In this document: positions 1 to 6,327 of the stretch, one piece after another | Position numbering within the stretch: the first letter of the stretch is position 1 | How the letters are laid out: each line of letters starts with the position of its first letter | Assembly: GCA_964393845.1 (NCBI GenBank) | Contig: CAYMUX010000127.1 | Span: 1 to 8,638, forward strand | Reading direction: 5' to 3' | Origin: UBA6902 sp964393845 | GTDB taxonomy: Bacteria; Nitrospirota; Thermodesulfovibrionia; UBA6902 | Length of the DNA: 8,638 nucleotides | Program-made: the position numbers and the translations under genes | Notes under the pieces: model-generated | Seen by the model: the letters and a program-made list of their open reading frames with translations, nothing else | Databases searched by the model: none | What the model was told of the DNA's origin: nothing

Positions 1-420
1 GCTTCTCCCATGCTGTTGCCAGTATTCCCGCGCCCTGTCAAGAGAACGCGCCGGGTCCGTCATGTCCTGCATCCGTTCGTAGCCGACCCTGGCCAGCCAT
101 AGCTTGATCGGCTCAGCCTTGGGGCTGGGAACGGACTGGATGAGACGCAAAAGCGTTTCAGTACCAGCGACATCGGTAAGGTATTGCTTCCCATCGGCCG
201 CTTCCAGTTTCAGTTGGTGACAATTTGTCACCAACTGACTTCCTTCTTTTTTCAGCCGTTCCTTCAGTTTGTTCCAGTATTTCCGCGCAGTCTGGTAATC
301 AGGCTGCTGTATCAAGACCTGAATAATATCCACTACAGAGAAATACCATGTTTCAGATTCTTCATCATATACTCTGCGGATTTTGTAATCTTCAAACACA
401 GCAAGCGAGTTCTCTATCAT
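1..420 (-). CDS. BRO-N domain protein (phage antirepressor / DinD-like), 3' end beyond the window
   Basis: The minus strand is open for 140 codons from an ATG at 420-418 to the window edge, so this is the N-terminal part of a longer protein. The translation opens MIENSLAVFEDYKIRRVYDE, followed by ETWYFSVVDIIQVL, RKYWNKLKERLKKEGSQLVT, NCHQLKLEAADGKQYLTDVA and IQSVPSPKAEPIKLWLARVG. This series (WYF-VVDI, a YW-LK helix, VTNCHQLK, SVPSPKAEP-K-WLA-VGYER) is what I know as the BRO family N-terminal domain (BRO-N), found in phage antirepressors, baculovirus BRO proteins and bacterial DinD-like proteins. BRO-N is regarded as a DNA-binding domain; the role of the chromosomal versions is not settled. 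The start is supported by a strong ribosome binding site. It lies 42 nt downstream of a helicase relic on the same strand and was probably co-transcribed with it. A perfect palindrome covers codons 62-70. Confidence 0.88.
   Translation of the reverse strand, partial: MIENSLAVFEDYKIRRVYDEESETWYFSVVDIIQVLIQQPDYQTARKYWNKLKERLKKEGSQLVTNCHQLKLEAADGKQYLTDVAGTETLLRLIQSVPSPKAEPIKLWLARVGYERMQDMTDPARSLDRAREYWQQHGRS
210..238. repeat. Perfect palindrome inside the BRO-N gene
   Basis: CAGTTGGTGACAA (211-223), one central T, then TTGTCACCAACTG (225-237) form a perfect inverted repeat of 13-bp arms, lengthened to 14 by the T210/A238 pair. On the coding strand it is in register with codons and encodes QLVTNCHQL; several codons are mutual reverse complements (CAG/CTG, TTG/CAA, GTG/CAC, ACA/TGT). 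Seen directly. It could be an operator, or a by-product of a conserved peptide. Confidence 0.85.
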
Positions 421-423
421 TGT

Positions 424-432
424 TCACCCCCC
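424..432 (-). promoter_or_regulatory. Ribosome binding site of the BRO-N gene
   Basis: On the minus strand GGGGGGTGA ends 3 nt before the ATG at 420, with the G-rich core about 5-11 nt upstream of it. It fixes the start of the BRO-N gene and contrasts with the plus-strand backbone genes, which have no such sequence. Confidence 0.7.
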
Positions 433-462
433 TACACAGCCTTAAAAATAAATTATCCCCTT

Positions 463-675
463 TTAAACTACCTTCCATTTTATAGTAAACAGCTCATTAC
501 TTTCTATCTGCTGTTTCATCCGTGACTCTATCTCGTTAATCAGGTTTTCCTTTCTAAGGTCAATTTTATTCTGTGCATCGGATAATGAAGCTGCAAGCTT
601 CTGTAAGCTGTCGGATGCATACCGACGGGTTAGTTCATAAGCGAAATATTTGGCATGATAACAGGTCAGGTGCAT
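463..675 (-). pseudogene. SNF2/DEAD-type helicase relic: N- and C-terminal ends fused in frame
   Basis: This 70-codon frame begins MHLTCYHAKYFAYELTRRYA and continues SDSLQKLAASLSDAQ, which I recognise as the extreme N-terminus of a family of large SNF2-type (DEAD/DEAH box) helicases found beside DNA methyltransferases in restriction or defence islands. From about residue 36 (NKIDLRKENLINEIESRMKQ, ending LFTIKWKVV) it resembles the charged coiled coil and final residues of the same family. Everything between, including all helicase motifs of what is normally a protein of roughly a thousand residues, is absent, yet the frame is intact. I infer one in-frame internal deletion, possibly at a shared Asp-Ala-Gln (GATGCACAG) sequence. 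No Shine-Dalgarno sequence precedes the ATG. The alternative is a genuine small coiled-coil protein, perhaps retained as a leader for BRO-N. The family assignment is from memory. Confidence 0.68.
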
Positions 676-683
676 AAATTAAA

Positions 684-708
684 ATATTCAGGCATGTAAG
701 CTGAATAT
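684..708. promoter_or_regulatory. 25-bp inverted repeat, putative operator in front of the helicase relic
   Basis: ATATTCAG (684-691) and CTGAATAT (701-708) are perfect 8-bp arms around a 9-nt centre. The site begins 9 nt upstream of the relic's ATG at 675. Its distal arm overlaps a possible minus-strand -10 box, TATATT (709-704), which has a poor -35, TTAAAT (731-726), 16 nt further up. The position and dyad shape suit a repressor site that controls the minus-strand unit. The regulator is unknown; the BRO-N protein is a speculative candidate. Confidence 0.45.
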
Positions 709-857
709 AGTAATGATATGGATAAATTTAATGCCCGCTCTATCTTATCACAAACCAATATCGATATGAATTGATTTTAATATATAAACAATGGCTTGAT
801 TCAAATGGTTTTGCCGGGCGTAATGACCGGCAGTGCAACCGCTACCCTCTACATTTT

Positions 858-866
858 TGCTATACT
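858..866 (+). promoter_or_regulatory. Extended -10 promoter of mfd, predicted leaderless start
   Basis: TGCTATACT is an extended -10 element (TGn followed by TATACT at 861-866, one mismatch to TATAAT). No good -35 lies at the usual distance, as is common for extended -10 promoters. Transcription would begin about 7 nt after the box, near 873-874, which is the A of the mfd ATG. The 20 nt before that ATG contain no purine-rich Shine-Dalgarno sequence. This supports the start at 874 rather than a TTG start at 796 in the same frame. Confidence 0.5.
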
Positions 867-873
867 GAATCAT

Positions 874-3800
874 ATGCCTCTTGATCTCACCATCTTTAAA
901 GAAGCCGCCAAGGCGATTGAGGAAGAAAAGTCCGATACTTTCACTTCACTCTCCGGCTCATCGGCCTCGCTGTTATTTTCAATTTTACATCCCGCATGTC
1001 TGCTTCTTTGCTCCTCAGAAGAAATGGCCGGCGAATTATATTCTGACGCCCTCTTCTGGTCAAGACTTCTTGAAGTCGATCCTCCTGTTCTAATACAACC
1101 TGAAGGAAGCCCTGACCGCTTAAAGAGCATTGCAGGTCTGTACACTTCACACAGGGGAAAGATCATTGCTTCTGTAGATGCGGCTCTCTCTACTTTGTGG
1201 CGGAATGAAAACTTTCCACTGCTGGGCATGTCAAAGGCGGAAGGTGCGGACAGGGACAAAGTTATACAGGAACTATATGGCATGGGGTATCTCAATGTCC
1301 CGGTTGTATCAGCTATAGGAGAGGTAAGTATCAGGGGCGGTATACTCGACATATTCCCGCCGGACACGGAGTACCCTGTAAGGGTTGAGTTCTTTGGTGA
1401 TGAAATTGAGTCTTTGAGGTTTTTTGATGTCGATACGCAGTTATCGGTAAAAGAGATAGAAGAGATATGGATATGCCCGGCAGTAGAACCGAAAGAAGGC
1501 CCGAATCTTATCGAACTTTTGCCGGACAGCAGGCTGATATTAAATGAGCCTGATGACATAAGAAGGCATTATCCTGATCTCGATCAATTGCTGGTGGACA
1601 GGAAAGCAGTATCTTTTACATCTCTGCCGCTTGAAGGCGGGGGTTTCAATTGTCCGATAAACAGTATGGCGGGATTCGGACTTTTACGCGATGAAAGGAA
1701 AACAATTGAAGACTTTATCAGGCAGATTAACGTATTAAGGCAAAACTATTTCATCATGATGGCCTGTTCATCCGAAGGCCAGGCGCACAGGCTGAAAGAC
1801 CTGTTTGCCGAACAGGATTCAGATGTCGCGGTCCTTGCCGATAGTGTTCTCAAAAACTCATATAGTCCTCTTATAACAATCGGCGAATTAAGCAGGGGGT
1901 TTACATATCAGGATGTCATTGTGCTCGCCGGAACGGATATCTTCGGCCCGCGGCCTGCATTTAAATCCACAAAGAAATCCAAAGTATCGGCGCTCATTGC
2001 TTCAATAGAAGATTTCAAAGAAGGAGATTATCTCGTACATATTGAACATGGAATAGGGAAGTTTTTGGGCATCAGGAAAGAGAGGATCGGGGACTATGAA
2101 GATGACTTTATAACTATTGAATACCTCGGAGGAGACAAGCTGTATGTCCCGCTTGAGCGTATTAACTGTATTCAGAAGTATCACACCCCTGAAAACGTCA
2201 CTCCGAAAATCGACAGGATGGGGGGCAAGACCTGGCAGAAAACCAGGCAGAAGGTCCGGCAGAAGATCAAAGATATGGCCGAGAAGCTTTTGAAAATTTA
2301 TGCTGCCAGGACTGCTGCTGAAGGGATTGCCTTTTCAGACGACACAGAGCTTCACAGGGAATTCGACGGTTTCTTTGCATATGAAGAAACTCCCGATCAG
2401 TCCACTTCCATCAAAGAGATAAAGCACGACATGGAGCAGCCGGTCCCGATGGACAGGCTATTGTGCGGGGACGTGGGCTACGGCAAGACCGAAGTTATAA
2501 TGCGGGCGTGCTTCAAGGCGGTTTATGATTCTAAGCAGGCAGCGGTACTTGTTCCCACTACAATACTTGCCGAGCAGCATTATGATACATTTGTTTCAAG
2601 GTTTTCCGCTTTTCCTATAAAGATTGATTTCCTCAACCGCTTTAAAAGCATAGCAGAACAAAAACAGACCCTTAAGGCGCTTTCAGCAGGGGAAGTAGAT
2701 ATTATAATAGGCACCCACAGGCTGCTGGGGAAAGACGTGAATTTTTATGACCTCGGCCTGCTGGTTATAGATGAGGAGCACAAATTCGGCGTGACGCATA
2801 AGGAGAAAATGAAGGCGCTGAAAAGCAATGTGGATGTCCTGACTTTATCCGCGACCCCGATACCCAGGACACTACATATGGCGCTTTCAGGAATCAGGGG
2901 GATGAGCACAATAGAGACGCCGCCGGAAGAGAGACTTGCCGTCAAAAGTATAGTTGCCCGTTTTAACCCGGCAATAATCAAAGAAGCTTTGCAGCATGAG
3001 CTGGACAGGGGAGGACAGGCCTTTTTTGTGCACAACCGGATTCATGATATTTATGAAATCGGAAATTTCCTGAGGGGTCTGGTGCCGGGGAGTAAAATAG
3101 GCGTGGCGCATGGGCAGATGCACGGGAAGGAGCTTGAGCAGGTCATGCATAAGTTTTTCCATAAAGAAATTAATGTCCTTGTCTCGACAGCTATTATCGG
3201 CTCCGGCCTTGATATTCCGTCTGCAAATACAATAATTATCGACAGGGCAGACAGATTCGGCCTTGCAGACCTGTATCAATTGAAAGGCCGTGTGGGAAGG
3301 TCAAATATCAGGGCATATGCTTATTTCCTCGCGCCGGATGAAGATATTATTTCGGAACAGGCCAGGAAAAAGCTCCAGGCCATTCAGGAACTTAGCTATC
3401 TTGGCGCAGGTTTCCGCCTCGCATTAAAAGACCTCGAGATCAGGGGTGCCGGTAATTTGCTTGGCGCCGAGCAGTCAGGGCACATTGAGGCTGTCGGTTT
3501 TGATATGTACATGGAAATGCTTGAAAATACTGTTTCGGAACTTAAGGGTGAAAAAACCGCTACGGCAGTTGAGCCCGCTCTTGACCTCAGAGTAACAGCA
3601 ATAATTTCTGAAGAATACATTGAAAACCCTGACATCAGATTGAGTATCTACAGGAAAGTTGCCTCGGCAAAAGACATCAAGTCCCTTAAAAAGATACTTG
3701 ATGAGCTTAAAGACAGATTCGGAGAGCCGCCTGAAGAGACTAAAAGGCTAATTGAAATAATGGGACTTAAAATTATGGCAATGAAGCTTTTTATAACCAG

Positions 3801-4014
3801 GCTCGATAATGCTGAGGGAAGGATAAGAATCTTCTTTGCTGCGGAGACGCCCGTCACCCCGCAGCAATTATTTGCCCTTCATGAAACCAGAAAGGGCTGG
3901 ATTAAATTCCTTCCCGAGGGGGGAATTGAATTAAACCTTAAAGGCAAACCGTGGGACAAAATATTCAGGGAATTGAAGGGGGTCATGGAAGAGCTTGATG
4001 GTGAAGCTGTTTAA
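874..4014 (+). CDS. mfd: Transcription-repair coupling factor Mfd (1046 aa)
   Basis: Mfd is an ATP-dependent DNA translocase that removes RNA polymerase stalled at lesions and recruits UvrA for nucleotide excision repair. The N-terminal UvrB-like module (about residues 1-205) has IRGGILDIFPP and VRVEFFGDEIESLRFFD, the UvrA-contacting surface. The RNA-polymerase-interacting domain (about 383-436) has VHIEHGIGKFLGI and LYVPLERI. The helicase core shows YEETPDQ (503-509), Walker A GDVGYGKT (532-539), DEEH (633-636), SATPIPRT (659-666), VHNRI (719-723) and QLKGRVGRS (802-810). The translocation (TRG) motif lies around 838-870, and a C-terminal D7 domain follows. Length is slightly under the usual 1100-1170. 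The frame can be extended to a TTG at 796, but MPLDLTIFKEAAKAIEE is the family-like N-terminus. Motif V reads STAIIGSGLDIP (771-782), where I would expect TTIIE. The gene is probably monocistronic: 525 nt separate it from the next gene. Confidence 0.96.
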   Translation: MPLDLTIFKEAAKAIEEEKSDTFTSLSGSSASLLFSILHPACLLLCSSEEMAGELYSDALFWSRLLEVDPPVLIQPEGSPDRLKSIAGLYTSHRGKIIASVDAALSTLWRNENFPLLGMSKAEGADRDKVIQELYGMGYLNVPVVSAIGEVSIRGGILDIFPPDTEYPVRVEFFGDEIESLRFFDVDTQLSVKEIEEIWICPAVEPKEGPNLIELLPDSRLILNEPDDIRRHYPDLDQLLVDRKAVSFTSLPLEGGGFNCPINSMAGFGLLRDERKTIEDFIRQINVLRQNYFIMMACSSEGQAHRLKDLFAEQDSDVAVLADSVLKNSYSPLITIGELSRGFTYQDVIVLAGTDIFGPRPAFKSTKKSKVSALIASIEDFKEGDYLVHIEHGIGKFLGIRKERIGDYEDDFITIEYLGGDKLYVPLERINCIQKYHTPENVTPKIDRMGGKTWQKTRQKVRQKIKDMAEKLLKIYAARTAAEGIAFSDDTELHREFDGFFAYEETPDQSTSIKEIKHDMEQPVPMDRLLCGDVGYGKTEVIMRACFKAVYDSKQAAVLVPTTILAEQHYDTFVSRFSAFPIKIDFLNRFKSIAEQKQTLKALSAGEVDIIIGTHRLLGKDVNFYDLGLLVIDEEHKFGVTHKEKMKALKSNVDVLTLSATPIPRTLHMALSGIRGMSTIETPPEERLAVKSIVARFNPAIIKEALQHELDRGGQAFFVHNRIHDIYEIGNFLRGLVPGSKIGVAHGQMHGKELEQVMHKFFHKEINVLVSTAIIGSGLDIPSANTIIIDRADRFGLADLYQLKGRVGRSNIRAYAYFLAPDEDIISEQARKKLQAIQELSYLGAGFRLALKDLEIRGAGNLLGAEQSGHIEAVGFDMYMEMLENTVSELKGEKTATAVEPALDLRVTAIISEEYIENPDIRLSIYRKVASAKDIKSLKKILDELKDRFGEPPEETKRLIEIMGLKIMAMKLFITRLDNAEGRIRIFFAAETPVTPQQLFALHETRKGWIKFLPEGGIELNLKGKPWDKIFRELKGVMEELDGEAV

Positions 4015-4031
4015 ATGCGCTTCTCGCATTT
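4013..4031 (+). terminator. Small hairpin overlapping the mfd stop codon
   Basis: AAATGCG (4013-4019), loop CTTCT, CGCATTT (4025-4031) is a perfect 7-bp stem that begins within the TAA stop of mfd (4012-4014). No T-run follows, so it is not a typical intrinsic terminator. It may protect the mRNA 3' end, or be coincidental. Confidence 0.25.
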
Positions 4032-4539
4032 GTCCGGATTGATCACTTCACCTAAATATCTTCGGAATGAAATATAAACAAATATTGTTGTTAGTTTGCA
4101 TATATCAACGACGTTGTTTCAGGCTGGATTTCATTGATAAGTTGAAGTTATCGATAAATTTGAGTCAGACTGGATTCCGATGATTATTCTCTATACTGTT
4201 GTTTTTGAATCCTTCCTTGAAATGCAAGATAACTCCCTATTATTTAAAAACTGAGAATTTTATTGTCAACTGCACATAAAATGCAATATACTTTTATTGG
4301 GCAAATCAGCACAAACGTATAAATTCCGGTATCAGTTCATTTTTCATTTTGATACCCACTAAATGACAAAAAATTACAGATTCTATATATCAGCGTAATA
4401 AGGAGCAATTGCATAATAAGCAAGGACAGGTTTATTGTATTTTCAATGAGTTGTTCAACTGGCCCTTTTTCAATGATATTGAAATATCGGAGAAATATAG
4501 AATCTCTCTATTGATTGTTATGTAAGATGATGATAAATA
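4032..4539. other. AT-rich intergenic region between mfd and the membrane protein gene
   Basis: No coding frame with family-like content is visible on either strand. Weak structures are present. An imperfect direct repeat begins CAGGCTGGATT (4120) and CAGACTGGATT (4166). There is a 10-bp palindrome TTATCGATAA (4148-4157) and a compact inverted repeat TTTCAAT-GAT-ATTGAAA (4468-4484). The decamer TTTTCAATGA occurs twice (4440-4449, 4467-4476). The last 60 nt hold a possible second start signal, TGTTATGTA (4516-4524), an extended -10-like sequence 15 nt before the next ATG. Confidence 0.5.
4263..4292 (+). promoter_or_regulatory. Candidate sigma-70 promoter for the membrane protein gene
   Basis: TTGTCA (4263-4268) and TATACT (4287-4292) are each one or two bases from consensus and 18 nt apart. 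Transcription would start near 4299 and leave a leader of about 240 nt before the ATG at 4540. The surrounding AT richness makes chance matches likely, and the extended -10-like sequence at 4516-4524 is a competing candidate. Confidence 0.35.
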
Positions 4540-6084
4540 ATGCCAGAACATGAGATTGATATGACTATGCCGTTAAAAATTGTGGGATCAAATAAAACAA
4601 CAAAAAGCGCAATTACAATCCTTGTCATTCTTTCTGTATTATTACTGGCCAGGTTCCTTTATTTCGAATATAATCTCCTAAACTATCCCTACCAGTGGAG
4701 CTACACTGAAACCTTACATCTAAATCATGCGATAATATTATCTGAAGGAAAAAAGTTATATGAAATAAGTGAAGAACCGCCGCTTGTGCTTGAGATATAC
4801 GGTCCCTTAACCCCTGCCCTGATTGCCCCATTGCTTAAGGTGTTCGGCAAGAACCTCTTTACACCTCGTTTAGTTTCTTTGACCGGTTTTTTACTTTTAC
4901 TGCTGTTCGTAGCATATACTGTGTTCAGTTTGACCCGCAGCTGGCAGTTCGCGCTCTTATCTGTCGGGTTCAATACATTGATGGCATCATGGTGGGAGTG
5001 GTTACTGATCTGCCGGCCCGACGGCATTGGAAATTTTCTTCTGTTTTTTACCATATTCGTCCACTGGAAATTTCCGAACAAAAAATCGATTATTGTTCTT
5101 AGTTTAGTAACTGGTATTATGGGATTCTTCGCAAAGATATATTTGGTTTTTGGTTTTGGCAGCATCGTACTGAATTACTGGTTCATTCAGAAAGACAGGA
5201 AGATGGCCTTCATCTATCTCCTCCTGGGTAGCACAGTTCTGGGCACATCGATATTAATTGCGAACCATCTTACTAATAACATATATTTTATGCTTACATT
5301 CGAGTTGCAACCTTACTGGCTCATTTATTCCTTTCATTTTCTTTCTGGAATGCTAAAGCCCCTGTTATTTTATTTTTCGCCCTTATTTGCCATCGTCATT
5401 TTCGCTTCATATAAAGGATTCATTGATTATAAACGTTATGGGGTATTCTTTACTCATCTTCTGCTGGGTTTTCCTTTGACCTCTTTCTTGCTTTTAAACA
5501 CCGGGGCCGGAACTTATTACTGGTATTCCATCGTCCCAGTTTTAATTATAATATCGTGTGACCTGATATATTTAGAAAGTAAAAAAGAGCATAGCAGGAT
5601 CATTCTCCCCGTCCTAATTGCCATGATTATGCTCATAGTTGTCAGGGTCGGATATATGGACATAATAAAGGATAAGTTTACTATTCCAACAGCAGCATTG
5701 GCACAGAACTGGAAACCCTTAGAAGAACTGATCAAGAACACTCCTGTACCTATCATGAACGACGATGGGACCGCAATACTGAATATACTTGCTGGAAAGA
5801 AACTATATCAGGAAGGGATCGGGCTAATGAACCCTGAAATCACCATGCATGATGAATATGGCTATTCATTTATCGACATAAAAAAGGTGGTTGCTCAAAA
5901 GAAATATGCTTTGATTATTAGTCCACATCCAAACCTAAAAGATGAAGTCAACAAACACTATAATTTATATAAGACCTATAACGTTGTTACACAATTTGGT
6001 AACGAGAAACACAAGATCGGGGTATTTGTTCCAAAAACCGGATTATCACAGACAGATAAGAACATTTCATTGCAACTGAGGTAA
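4540..6084 (+). CDS. Polytopic membrane protein, probable GT-C (ArnT/PMT-like) glycosyltransferase
   Basis: The 514-residue protein has about ten hydrophobic segments: roughly 24-43, 90-103, 111-131, 134-150, 163-176, 183-212, 223-241, 260-290, 301-320, 327-344 and 353-371. A soluble C-terminal tail follows from about 372. The long loop after the first segment has acidic residues (YTETL, LSEGKKLYE) leading to IYGPLTP. This is the layout of GT-C enzymes, which use a lipid-linked sugar donor at the outer face of the inner membrane and place catalytic acids in this loop. RPD at 159-161, followed by a hydrophobic stretch, resembles the R-[VP]-D motif of related uncharacterised glycosyltransferases. 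Substrate and acceptor cannot be read from the sequence. The start is uncertain: ATGs at 4561 and 4567 are alternatives, and none has a clear Shine-Dalgarno. The stop lies 10 nt before an IS3 remnant, so the original C-terminus may have been altered. Confidence 0.72.
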   Translation: MPEHEIDMTMPLKIVGSNKTTKSAITILVILSVLLLARFLYFEYNLLNYPYQWSYTETLHLNHAIILSEGKKLYEISEEPPLVLEIYGPLTPALIAPLLKVFGKNLFTPRLVSLTGFLLLLLFVAYTVFSLTRSWQFALLSVGFNTLMASWWEWLLICRPDGIGNFLLFFTIFVHWKFPNKKSIIVLSLVTGIMGFFAKIYLVFGFGSIVLNYWFIQKDRKMAFIYLLLGSTVLGTSILIANHLTNNIYFMLTFELQPYWLIYSFHFLSGMLKPLLFYFSPLFAIVIFASYKGFIDYKRYGVFFTHLLLGFPLTSFLLLNTGAGTYYWYSIVPVLIIISCDLIYLESKKEHSRIILPVLIAMIMLIVVRVGYMDIIKDKFTIPTAALAQNWKPLEELIKNTPVPIMNDDGTAILNILAGKKLYQEGIGLMNPEITMHDEYGYSFIDIKKVVAQKKYALIISPHPNLKDEVNKHYNLYKTYNVVTQFGNEKHKIGVFVPKTGLSQTDKNISLQLR

Positions 6085-6094
6085 GTTAAAAAAG

Positions 6095-6266
6095 TGGACA
6101 CCAAAATTAAGTAAAATAACTTAATGGAGGTGAGAGTATTAAAAGGATCCCATAAGGGAAGTACACGAAGGAGTTCAGGTTAGAAGCAGTAAAGGTGGTA
6201 ACTGATGGAGGGTTAAGCATCCCTGAAGCAAGCAGGCGGTTCTGGAAGAAAAGAAGAACTGTTTAA
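6095..6266 (+). mobile_element. IS3-family insertion sequence remnant (5' end of orfA)
   Basis: From 6159 the frame reads KYTKEFRLEAVKVVTDGG then LSIPEASRRF, a clear match by eye to the N-terminal helix-turn-helix of IS3-family OrfA transposase. It then ends after seven unrelated codons at TAA 6264-6266. An ATG at 6124, preceded by the possible left end GTGGACACC (6095-6103), reads MEVRVLKGSHKG and then loses the frame near 6156-6159. One extra A there would join it to KYTKEF, so the start and the domain are separated by a one-base deletion. The remainder of orfA, all of orfB and a matching right end (GGTGTCCAC) are missing. It cannot encode an active transposase. The insertion lies immediately after the stop of the membrane protein gene. 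Confidence 0.75.
6106..6125 (+). repeat. Inverted repeat covering the orfA start of the IS remnant
   Basis: ATTAAGT (6106-6112), AAAATA, ACTTAAT (6119-6125) are perfect 7-bp arms. The right arm includes the first two bases of the orfA ATG (6124-6126). As RNA this hairpin would hide the start codon from read-through transcripts, a known way for insertion sequences to limit transposase made from outside promoters. The function is inferred. Confidence 0.5.
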
Positions 6267-6296
6267 GTGATAAAGTTTTCGGGTAATTTATATTAT

Positions 6297-6327
6297 AGGC
6301 AGGATCAACAATGGCTCTGCCTTTTTT
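6297..6327 (+). terminator. Probable rho-independent terminator
   Basis: AGGCAG (6297-6302) pairs with CTGCCT (6317-6322) across a 14-nt loop and runs straight into TTTTTT (6322-6327). The stem is short and the loop long, but the T-run is good. It would end transcripts from the membrane protein gene or from the IS remnant. Confidence 0.5.

Noticed and set aside
184..525. 113-codon plus-strand frame over the BRO-N region
   Set aside because: It is antisense to the BRO-N gene, which has a ribosome binding site and conserved motifs; its hydrophobic, Phe/Leu-rich product is an artefact.
870..1559. 229-codon open frame on the minus strand inside mfd
   Set aside because: It is antisense to the conserved UvrB-like module of Mfd, Ser-rich and without family-like content; a shadow frame.
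2887..3279. 130-codon minus-strand frame over the Mfd helicase core
   Set aside because: The plus strand carries canonical helicase motifs here; the antisense product shows no recognisable pattern.
4120..4185. Imperfect direct repeat (CAGGCTGGATT / CAGACTGGATT) as attachment sites
   Set aside because: Only about 15 of 20 bases match, no integrase or tRNA is nearby, and the enclosed 46 nt is too short for an element.
4448..4470. AGTTG-TT-CAACT followed by GGCCCTTTTT as a terminator
   Set aside because: A two-base loop cannot form a stable hairpin, and the T-run is separated from the stem.
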